Of a DNA stretch of 64,000 bases, positions 54,417-64,000 are shown one piece after another; positions within the stretch are counted from its first letter, which is position 1; each line of letters opens with the position of its first letter. The stretch comes from Haemaphysalis longicornis (taxonomy: Eukaryota; Arthropoda; Arachnida; Ixodida; Ixodidae), in contig CM023449.1 of assembly GCA_013339765.2 (NCBI GenBank), positions 118,920,957 through 118,984,956 on the forward strand. The letters are read 5' to 3'. Below the pieces are notes generated by a model. That model saw only the letters and a program-made list of their open reading frames with translations, ran no database searches and was not told the origin of the DNA. Both the position numbers and the translations under genes were made by a program.

Positions 54417-55119
54417 GTTTACTGAATTGGCGATTGAGTGTTGCACGCTCCAACTGGCAGTCTTGTAAGAAGCACAGGTTAGTTGATATCCTTGCCATCC
54501 CCAAATACTGCGGGAATGTAAGGCATGCTTTAGGCGCCTTACGAGGTGTTCGTTTCAGAGGCGATGTCATTCGCCAGGAATGTATGATGACAGGTTATGC
54601 GGCTACTTGTTTCGCTAGGCCGGATTCTTGCCGCCATATTTAAAAAAACTGGTGTGAAGCCCTTTTTGTTTATTCTACTGATGGCCTTATTCCTTGAAAC
54701 AATGAGCTTGGTAAGCTCATTGAACTTATGCTATACGAAGTTATACTTATAATTTCTGCATTGGTACAATCTTGGAGATTTTTTAAAGCAGTTCTTTGCA
54801 GTACAAGCCCGTTTTAACGGCCCTTTAAGGTGAATTTGCAAAGCGATCGAGCCATGTCAGAGGAAAAACTAAAGTACTAAAATTATACCCAAAATGCAAA
54901 AAAAAACAGACACTGACAAAACACACAACTCAATCTGTGACCTACATTCAAAAACAAGACACTCCAATAAACAATTGTTTGGTTAACCTTGTACGTGAAA
55001 TGCATTCAAACATTCAACATGAAACACGAAAGATTTTGTGAGCGATAGATTAAGTTCCAACCCTATAACGAAAACATCGGTAATAACAAGTGAGCTACAA
55101 AGACAGAGACAAGCGATCT
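54417..55119. other. No recognised gene; a loxP-like half-site
   Basis: 54727-54744 reads TATGCTATACGAAGTTAT, identical to 18 bases of phage P1 loxP. The rest is AT-rich and unremarkable. Confidence 0.5.
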
Positions 55120-56480
55120 ATAAAGACAATAGAGTACACCTTACATGCGAAGGACAGAAATGCGCCCAGCAGGTCAACATCCATCGGGCACTGAGACAGG
55201 GATGACCTTTGAGCCCAATACTGTTCATGCTTTCCATGGCATGGTTAGAAACGAAACTAGAAGAAGTCAAGTAGGGTTTAGCCTAACCCATACGCTGCAA
55301 GGCGAAGTGGTTGCAACAGCATATTCCGCGAATATTATACGCAGACGACATTGTTCTTTCAACTGATAATGGAACCGATGTGCAGCGGCTAATAAATATT
55401 AGCGCCCAGGAAGCCTCCGACCTCGGGTTAAATTTCAGAGCAGAAAAATCAGGAATAATGGTCTTCAATGACTCCACCACAGACGTAGTGTCTATCAAGC
55501 AAGGCGAATTACCTAGAGTGAAGGAATATAAATATTTGGGAGTGTGGATAAACGAAGGAGATAACTACTTAAGAATTCACGAGGAGCAGCTTAAGGTTAA
55601 GGGAAAGCAAAACGCAGCTATAATTAAGCATAGAGCTCTGTGGGGGTATTACAAATATGAAGTAGTAAGAGGAATGTAGAAAGGAATAGTGGTTCCGGGA
55701 ATCACGTGTGCGAATGCTCTACTCTGCTTGAAATTAGACGTTCTTTCAGGCCTTGAAGTAAATAAGAGAATGGTAGGACGTTTCGCCTTAGGTGCGCATG
55801 GAAAAGCAACTAACGAAGCAGTTCAGTGAGATATGGGCTGGGCGTCGTTGAAGTTAGAGAAGCAAAGAGTAAAATATTTTCTTAGATGAGGTTGAGGGCA
55901 GTGGATCAACGAAGGTGGGCAGCTAAGGTTTTTAGGTACCTACTCTTGAAAATTGTGGAGACGCAGTGGTTAAAAAAGAATAGAAAGCTAACGATGAAAT
56001 ACCTAAAGAACAGTGGAGAATCCAAAACAGCTAAGGTAGCCAAAAAAGAGGCAGGGCAGATTGAAACGAATAAATGGAGGGGGAAAATGGAAGCTCAAAC
56101 GTCGTTGGAGATGTAGAGGGCTGAGAAATTCAACATCAAAAACGAAAATTTCTACAATAATTCCCCACGGCAGTGCTTTGCTTTTTGAGGCTAGAGCAGG
56201 TTGATTGCGAGCTAAGAGTTTTGTGGGGAAGTATTCACAAAATGATGGGGTAGGCGTGGTCTGCGGAAAAGAAACAGAAACTATGCGGCACATAGTGTTA
56301 GAATGTGAGGGAATTCATCCAAACCTACATGAAAGAAATATTGGGCTTCCAGAAGCCCTAGCATTTAAGGGTATCACAGAGGAAGTTAACTTCAAGGCTG
56401 TCGAGGGGACGAAAAGAAGATTAGAATGCTGGTGGCCGCAAAGCAGAGAGGGGAATATTGCCTAGGACAGTTACCACCTG
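55120..56480 (+). mobile_element. 5'-truncated, decayed LINE (RT palm to C-terminus)
   Basis: The plus strand has the RT catalytic LYADDIVLSTDN near 55335, then VKEYKYLGVWINEGDN near 55530, and AIIKHRALWGYYKYEVVRGM before a stop at 55677-55679. Further frames carry GRFALGAHGKATNEAV, a cysteine/histidine motif CGKETETMRHIVLEC near 56257-56300, and RRLECWWPQSRE at the end. This order matches a LINE ORF2 very common in ticks. Everything upstream of the RT palm is missing. A CAT repeat at 56638-56655 may be a 3' tail. Confidence 0.82.
55311..56465 (+). pseudogene. LINE ORF2 remnant
   Basis: The longest open piece is 55311-55679; a later piece is 56205-56465. At least four frame changes and stops separate them. 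It contains the RT active site and a C-terminal zinc-finger-like segment. Confidence 0.8.
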
Positions 56481-59400
56481 TAACAGAAAAAAAAGTATTT
56501 CGTGCCTAATAAGCTTTTTGTGCCTGCCCTAAGCAGCCCTAGTATTAAACCAAGAATGTAAAACATGGGTATATTAGTCCTTTTTGGTAAGATGACATGT
56601 CATCACTACGCTACAAACGGGAAAACAATATAAAACATCATCATCATCATCATTAGCTCTAGACTCAAGTTATTTTTTGGTCTCCTACAACGATCTTTTG
56701 TTCAATTTATAAAGACGATGTCTAATTCCACGAAACGGGATAATTTTCAGTTGTATAAATTGAGGTGCGCATTTTCGTCGAAGTGGAATAAAGAAACCTC
56801 AACGACCCGTATTTTTTCACTTGCTGGATGGGTAACTGTAACTGTTTGATAAATGAACTTGCACTAAAGTAAACACTCATCTAAAAAAACCTACTTTCTT
56901 GCAGGAACATGCAATAGCTGTTTATTACTTTTATCTCGTTGTTTTCAGGCTGCGTAATGACGTCACTTTTAGCATTTCTTCAGTTAAATGAGTTCCCACG
57001 CGCCTAGCGGCTTACAGTAAGACCTTTTGTCCCCAAGAGACGTGGCGGCTGTCTTTGCGGAATTACTTTAATGGCTGCCGTCAGGGCGGCTATTCTCGTG
57101 TGCAGAATTGTTGCGTGCGCAGCCATAATTCTCCGGGCGCCTTTTGAAATAGGAGGACCACTCTCGTTTCTTCGATACGCGGCTGCGCAACGACGAGGAT
57201 AGTAATATGAGAAGCGTGATTGTCAGCGGCTAAACAAGCAAAAAGCAGCCTTACTTGCACCAAAAAGAGGTTTCTGTTCTTTGAGAGAGAAGGAAGTAAC
57301 CGATATGAGCTCCTGCCTCGTTAGTGGCCCGACAGGGTATGATACGTTATGATACGTGTTTAATGATTTTATTTTACACCTTCGTGTTTGTAGAGCAGTG
57401 CAGTCCTGATTAAAGGCGTGAGAAGAGGTACTTTGAGATTGCCCATAATATTTTTAATTTCTTGCCCTCACCACCGAATAACTTCTTGATTGTTTTTTCT
57501 GTCTTCTCGCAGCTTTCCTGTTCTTTTCGTTGGTCCCATTTTAACGCAGCCACACTAAATTGCGCTCTTTTCATGTGGCTGCTTGCAGCACCACTATTGA
57601 AAGCGAGCTTGGACACGGGGGAGTGCAGAGGGCCACGTAATGCATTCAATAACCTCCACAGAATAAAATGAACAAATTACAGTTGTTTTATAAAACCTCG
57701 TTGGCTTCAAACCTGGTTTTTATGATAACATTCATCACCCGAGGAGTTACAACAAACATACCGGAATAATTTAGCCTGATAAATACGACACAGTTCTCAT
57801 ACAACACGAACTCCCCAACTTTGATATATGAGCGACGGATTTATACTTTTGTTTACACAGAGCGAAACATTTTTAGGATCGTCTTTGATAAAACAATTAA
57901 ACGCTTCTTATTCAATGTTTGGGGTGCCCCATCAGACACAGACATCCTTATAAGATCCTGGGTGGCGAATAGCGTACCGTTTTTACGATCGCTCCGGTTG
58001 GCACAGAAGCATTGACATCTCTGTCAACAGAGACTTCATACTTGGAAGAACGGTTGAACCCAGCCTTGAAGACGCCTACGTGAAGAGAGAGCAGAAGAGC
58101 ACAAACGCTGGCTTCATATTTTGACTAAATACTTCCGGCCTACTTTTACAACTACCGTTCTTCGAGAGGAAAGAGATGATGGTTTATATTCAACTAATTA
58201 AAACTGAATCCAACTTTTAATTTTTCCTATAACTAACCGGGCACCTGCAGAGGCATTCCGTGAAGATCATATACTGTAAAGGGAAATTCCTCCTATTTAT
58301 AATTTGCAATTTGCAACCTCTGCGGGGCGAAACTATTAAGCAGTATTTTATAAACGTCAATATGAAACAATTTTTCCCAGATTTTAAAAAATCCGACAAA
58401 GCCGCCACACTTGCCACTTGTTTACAGCATGTTGATAGGCTCGTCGGTCTTTTCATTTTTAACCCCCTTCTTAACGCGCACTGTGGTCGTCTTAAAGTTG
58501 GGTCTTCCGAACATGGGGGCTGGGGGGGAGGGGGGGGGGGGGTTGTGGCAAATGCGCCACTCCTTACTGGTTGCGTTTCCCCGGGCTGCAATTGACCTGA
58601 TCCGGCTCCTGGTGTAGCTCACGAGCACTACGCCATTATTCGGCGAAGGTAGGCATAAAATCTGTCATCGCATAAAATCTCTCCTCTACCAGAAAGATGG
58701 ATACAATCCTACACAATAAAAAGCGGTAAGGGAGGCTCTAAATCATTCGGGGAAAGTTCAAACATTGTCAGACCACAGTATCCACCGATTCCAGGAAATA
58801 CGAAAGCGCGGTCCCGCAATTGTCGGAGTTGACTACTCTGGTAATCTTTGGGACTGCATGACCCTCCAACGTTCATGAACAAAGATTTGGAAGTTGGAGC
58901 CATCCTTCTGGCAATCCTAATTGCGTAAGTAGGATATAGGAGCGTAAAATCATGAGCCTCACAAAGGACATTATGAAGTGTTTTGGAGGCAGTCTACCAA
59001 GCGCTTCGGTAAGATATTCCGATCGATAAAGGAGAAAGATAACAACGTAACCAGGGCAGCCGTATCCAATGGTCTGGAGGCGAACGACGAACTACGCAAG
59101 AGGTGCACGAACTCACATATCCTGGTCCTTGTGACCACGGCTGCCACACAGCTTTCTTCGAAAAACGATAAGAACGATACCTCATCGTATGCCTAGGAAC
59201 ACAATCTTTCACCTTGCTACAATTGGGTCTCAATGCCGAAGAATCACAAACTCTCTGGTAGAAAAACCGACGCAGATATCTGAAAATACATGTGTGATAA
59301 GGTGTTCCATGGGACTTTAGAAATTAACTTAAAACTCTGCTATAATAGGCGAAATATCCACCCTCTTGCACGGATCCAAGCAATGTGAAAGGGTGTGCCC

Positions 59401-62190
59401 AGGGGAGAACAACTCAAACATAACATATTCCATTTCTTCGAGGCACGGGAGGCGGATTTGACCAGCTTGTTAGCTGCAGATCAACGCGATCTTATTGAGA
59501 GGGCAAGGAAAGGAGCTGCTGCGTCTGGGGCCGTAGACTCAGGTTCCACCTTTGAGCTCCCTGCTAGCTCTTTACCCCGTTTTCTTAAACAACAATTATT
59601 TCTTCCTGAGCAAAGATCTTCGCTTTCTCTATCTCTTTCCGAAAGAACCTAATATGTTCAGTCCGGCCTGGATATCACTGAGTAAATATTTTGATACACT
59701 GACTGTTGAATCGTCCCCACTTAAACTGACAGATCGCATTTCAACTTGCCAAGCTCAGATTTCAATCCACGGGAGCACAGAGAGCCTTTGTCTCTCCTGC
59801 GACATGCCGATTAAAAACTCTGGTCACTAGCCTTTCTCTTTTCGATAAATTTTACGCTCGCGAAGCATAGATTGGAGATGCAGAAGCTGCGTGCGAACAC
59901 GCTCCGTTGGAGTCGAAGTATCGCTATCGCCTCTTACATCATTAGATACAAACGGATATGTCTGTGCAACATTTTTGTCGCTCATGCGGTTACTCGGTAC
60001 ATGCGTGCTGCTGTGTTTTTCGTTCATATTTTTCCTTTTTTCTACATCTATGAGTCTAGAACCTTTGCGATGGTGCTCGGTTTCAGCCTGGCTTGCTGCC
60101 AGATTCTTCCGAGCCTCAACGACGGACTACCCACATATATTTCGTGAATGAACAGTTCTTTCAAGTTTTGCTAACCCCTTTCTGGCACCCTAAAGGTTTC
60201 CAATCCCAGCTTCTTGCGCCCCAACTGTCGTACGGCTCTTTTTAGCTCAAACAAAACACTTTTGCGTTGCTTTACTGTACATCGGACTACCTATCAAGTT
60301 TACGTCTTTTGCCGTCGTATGCCCGAAGTTGCAGTTTTTTCTCAAGTGCGGGTAATTTCCGCAGTTTCAGAGAGTTGCCTCGTTCTGCTCTCCGTCCGGC
60401 GCAATCACCAGATTAGCTTCTCTTCGCGGCCACCTGTGGGTGTTTCATTTCTCTTTTTCACTTCTCCGCGGCTTCAAATTTTATCGCTGCTTGAAACAGG
60501 CAGGAATCCCACAAATTATCAAAGTTTTTATTTCTTGCACCAAATTCACATCGCGGAATCCCCACGCTCCCAATTATTATGTGAGCGCAGATGCGAATGT
60601 GGCAACTATTTGCTACGTTGGCGAAGTAAACTACATAACTAAGCAACGTTAGATCCGAAACTGTTGCAGTATCGGTAGGGCTGTGACGATGGTGTTACCA
60701 AAGTTAGTGCCCAATGACTTCAAGCACCTTTGCTCCCCAAATTTGCCGTGTTATTTCCCGGAAACGTGATAGCACTAAGTTGCAAGTAGGGTTGCTACTT
60801 AAAGTGCCCAAGGCTGAGAGTCATCACCTGGAGTGGCCACTGTTCCCTAGAGTGAAGAAAATATACTCTCTCAGATCACGTGAGTTCCTTGCAATTTAAA
60901 AGCCACACAACGAAGCGGTAAGCAATATAGACGGCGGGCTAAAATGCCGTTCGTGAGAACAGACCTGCATTACCAACAATATGAATGTTATGAATGGGCC
61001 GTGGACCACACAGGCAGAGAGAAGAACACTGGTCAACACGTCGAAGACTATATTTAAGAGAACTAAGGACAAGCACAGGACAGTAGACGCTGGGACGTTA
61101 AAGACAGGACGGGCTTGGGTCACACGGTCGCGCAGCCCGTAGTTAGAAGGTACACAAAATAGTCTCGTAGTTGGGAAGGTCCGAGAGCAATGCCGAATAG
61201 GCAAGTTAGCTCACGCTCAGTCGATCACGACGCGTTTCTAGGCGCTCCAACAGTAGGAACGGCAGCGCCCAACAGCCGGAATGTTGCGTCAGCAGTCGGC
61301 ACACCAGCGCCACGATGACGGCGCCCAGACGAGCTCTCGAGCCTCGGCGGAGGGCGGCGACGGTTGTGCTCCAGGTGGCCCGTGGACCAAGCGTTCTCCG
61401 GGGTAGTTCCCACGCAACCGCGCCCTGTTCCGCCGCTTGGCTTCCAGCCGTTCGCGTTCCAGCCTCCGCGATCACTTACGCGCGGCTCCCCTTCTTTGTC
61501 ATCGTCGTTGTCGTTCTGCCTGGCTCACTCGCATGGCCAATCACTCTCGTGGCCATTCGTCACAATGAACTGTTTGCAGTAGAAGCAGCTGAAGTTCCCA
61601 CTGTCTGGTTCCTTCTTTCGTGTACTCGGGTGCCACAATTTCCACAGCAATTTCAGCCGCAAGACAGGCAACAAGCGTGCGTTACATACTACAAACGCTT
61701 CAGTGAAGCTGTGTCCCAGTGCTGCAATCACTGGGAAGTGACAAGTCGGAATTACATCGGCAAGGAAATTACCACAGGCTACAGTTTCGCTTAAACCAGG
61801 TTTATCACGGCGCTTGGTGTGAACCTGTTCTTCTCAAGTGCGATGAGTTGCTGGTGTCATGCGTCACGCAGAGAAACTTTTGTTTCCAATTTAGAGTTCG
61901 TATGGATTTGAAGGGGTACATTTGAGCATTTAAATATATTGATTCCTGGCCTATTATCGAAGTGGGTATGCATCACGCAGTAAAGAACGTCACCAAAGAC
62001 CACATTCCTTCTTTCACAGCGAACTTGTTGAGATGAAAACCGAAACTGTAATCACATCTGATCCCTTTTTTTATTTACTCTTTCCAACAAGCTTGCCCAC
62101 TTTCTTTCATAACCGTTTTCAACAACTACAGCGGTGGCAATTTTTTACCTTACAACAACAAAAACCCTGGTTTTTCTAAGAATTGCGCAC
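56481..62190. other. Long stretch with no recognised gene
   Basis: Apart from a CAT microsatellite (56638-56655) and a G-run tract at 58516-58543, I see only short frames without family resemblance (for example 58260-58595, 59395-59652, 61315-61794). 61200-61560 is GC-rich and may be part of an LTR or leader that I cannot identify. Confidence 0.45.
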
Positions 62191-62800
62191 TTCAAGGGAT
62201 CGTGCAACACTTTCTTCAACTTCTTTTTAAATCTTATATGCTTGTAGAACGTAGTCCCCCAGCCCAACCAGCACTTAGAATAAAGAGTGCCAAAGTACAT
62301 CAGTCAAGAATTGCTTGTCTATGTCCATCAGAAAACTTGTAAACTTGCTCAAAAGAGTTTTCTTTTTTTCCCGGCCTTGACGCTCTTCGACAGCTCCAAT
62401 TATGTCACTAAGGACATGTAGCGGCTGTTGGCCGGTTCTGCTTCAGTTGCAGCAATGAACGCTTTTCGAGAGACACAAAAACAAAGCAGACATTGAAGGC
62501 GTATCTGGTGCGACGAGCAAATCACGCAGTGCCGCTCCGTGCTAGCAATAACTATTAAAGGGATCCTGCAACCCTTTCAATAAACGCTTTCACTCTTGCC
62601 TTCACGTCTGGAAGCACTGCGAAAGCTAAAGTTATCGTCAGCACAGAGCGACAGTGCGTGATTTGCTCGGCGCACCAGATACGCCGTCCGTTTCTGCTTT
62701 GTTTTTGCGGCTTTCTTTTTAAAGTTGCTGACGAAAAGCGTTCAATGCTGCAACTGAAAGAAAACCGGCCAACAGCCGGTACATGGCCAATGACGTAATT
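62190..62800. repeat. Large inverted repeat with AAAGGGATCCTGCAAC motifs
   Basis: 62416-62551 and about 62635-62797 are inverted copies (GGCTGTTGGCCGGTT..., GCGTATCTGGTGCGCCGAGC, AGCAAATCACGCA) with about 85% match. The loop begins TTAAAGGGATCCTGCAACCC at 62552, and a relative, TTCAAGGGATCGTGCAACAC, occurs in the same orientation at about 62192. The motif looks like the end of a TTAA-type element, so this may be two such elements in inverted array. There is no ORF. Confidence 0.7.
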
Positions 62801-63540
62801 CGAGTGGTGGAACGACTTCAAGACCGAGAAACAGAGAAATATCTTTTGAGCGAGTTTCCAAGTTATCCAAGTTAGCAGTATGTTTTCGCGGAGGTACTTT
62901 GCGGCCCCATAATGTAGGTACTGGGTCTGTTAGGTGACTACGTTCTGTAAGCATTAAAGATTTCAAAAAGTTGAGAGACGTTTTTCAAGGTCTCTTCAAT
63001 GTTTTCACCCTAAAAAGTAAGCGACGGGTATCCAATAGGTACCGGAGATGGGTGGCGACGTAGGATGCAGCGCAATCCATAGCCAATGCCGAGTGTGTCG
63101 CTAATAGGGCAACTGTATCTCGTGCAGCCAAGAATCATGGCTTTCGGGAATATAGGGGGAAACATGTCCGTTTGGCGGAATGGTAAATCGATGACGGCGT
63201 ACAATTACGTGTTGGGTACTGTTGCAATAAAACAATGGTGATCAAAACTATATTTGTTACTGCCAAGAATCTCGCGTCTGTGATTTACGATTATCAAAGA
63301 AACGAGTAGTAATATGTATGAGTAGATGCAGTAGCTGGCTTTTTGCTGTACAATTCCTGCTTGAGCGAGAACCCAGATCCTAATCCTGAGTAATCGATAT
63401 AGGGGGCAAGGGAAATAAAGACGGCGAATATGAGACATGTGGTGTCTGGTTTTTCCAGGTGAACGGGGAATCTGTGTGAAATAACAAGGCTTGACTTTGG
63501 GCTAGTTGGGTATGCATGACACCTTGAAAAACAGCGCAAA
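62801..63540. other. No recognised gene
   Basis: Nothing recognised. Confidence 0.45.
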
Positions 63541-64000
63541 AACACGGACGTAGAGAGGTTACACGGACACGAGCGCTGACGAACAACTGGTGAAATTTTA
63601 TTAAATTTGGCAATAAATAGAGGAAAGAAAGCAATCATACGCCAGTACAAACGAGATAAATATACAGCTTAAAAGCGGAGTCGGGAGTAAAAGTTGATAA
63701 AACACACACAAATTTCCTTTTATCCGCCCAGATAAGCAATCTCGCGCTCAAACAGTGCCACGGATGGCGAACTCACGCAATCCTTCCCCCTAGTGGCTAT
63801 GACTGAAGCCTCAAAGATTTCGCGGGATCGGGCATCACGATACCGTTTTAAGATGCGGGTTTCATTGAGCTTGGGGTAGCAATCTTTGCAATTCTTGCAG
63901 TGTAAGGCCAGATTGCTACCAGTTCCTGTGCGCATGTTATTTGCATGCTCACGAAGACGGTCGTTTACGCACCTTCCACTCTGGCCCACGTATACTCGCC
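63541..64000 (-). mobile_element. Penelope-like element, 3' end, runs off the right edge
   Basis: Minus-strand GIY-YIG coding sequence (63720-64000) is followed by an AT-rich 3' untranslated part to about 63541, where GCGCTGTTTTTCAAGGTG marks an approximate end. The family differs from the elements at 20.8-25.3 kb. Confidence 0.75.
63720..64000 (-). CDS. Penelope-like GIY-YIG endonuclease, C-terminal part
   Basis: Open from the window edge to the stop at 63720. It starts at RVYVGQSGRCVNDRLREH, the YIG half of GIY-YIG plus the following arginine helix. LALHCKNCKDC, a cysteine/histidine cluster typical of Penelope endonucleases, follows, then REIFEASVI with the catalytic-type glutamate, and it ends AYLGG. 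No stops occur in about 93 codons. The RT part lies outside. Confidence 0.85.
   Translation of the reverse strand, partial: RVYVGQSGRCVNDRLREHANNMRTGTGSNLALHCKNCKDCYPKLNETRILKRYRDARSREIFEASVIATRGKDCVSSPSVALFEREIAYLGG

Noticed and set aside
61315..61794. 159-codon plus ORF with a hydrophobic stretch
   Set aside because: Starts in GC-rich repeat-like DNA and matches no family; both strands are open here.

Overview
This window is repeat-dense arthropod nuclear DNA, most likely from a hard tick. I infer that from the mix of element families: a tRNA-headed SINE resembling the tick Ruka family, several tick-type non-LTR retrotransposons (LINEs), Penelope-like elements with GIY-YIG endonucleases, Ty3/Gypsy LTR elements, and many short inverted-repeat elements. 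There is no bacterial organisation and I found no convincing intact host gene. Family names rest on motifs and on remembered families, not on a search.

Layout: 1-3370 is the 5' part of an I-group LINE on the minus strand, whose ORF2 is open through the window edge. 6600-10560 is a decayed CR1/Jockey-like LINE on the minus strand, split by a SINE with a perfect 15-bp target duplication and by an element whose ORF encodes a basic repeat protein. 11.5-20.4 kb holds non-autonomous elements: two inverted-repeat elements, SINEs, two arrays of GGGTGT palindromes and a long hairpin. 20.76-25.27 kb is an inverted pair of Penelope-like half-elements with a second inverted Penelope pair inserted into its GIY-YIG region. 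26.6-30.4 kb is an LTR element carrying an unfamiliar 454-codon ORF, next to an inverted copy of that ORF that runs into a 100-N assembly gap.

30.5-32.1 kb holds a LINE fragment, a near-perfect hairpin and a SINE. 32.4-37.05 kb is an I-group LINE on the minus strand interrupted by a TTAA-flanked inverted-repeat element. 37.05-42.3 kb is a Tx1/L1-like LINE on the minus strand interrupted by a young, internally deleted Gypsy element with 5-bp target duplications. 42.3-43.64 kb on the plus strand is a candidate endogenous viral element: a glycoprotein-like piece followed by a nucleoprotein-like piece, tentatively chuvirus-like. This is the most interesting locus.

43.65-64 kb holds scattered short elements, a minisatellite, a truncated LINE on the plus strand, a large inverted repeat, and the 3' end of another Penelope-like element on the minus strand. 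Wide stretches between these are AT-rich DNA in which I recognise nothing. The elements do not form a pathway. They record successive insertions, and nesting gives the order: LINEs first, then SINE, LTR and inverted-repeat elements inside them, and Penelope inside Penelope.
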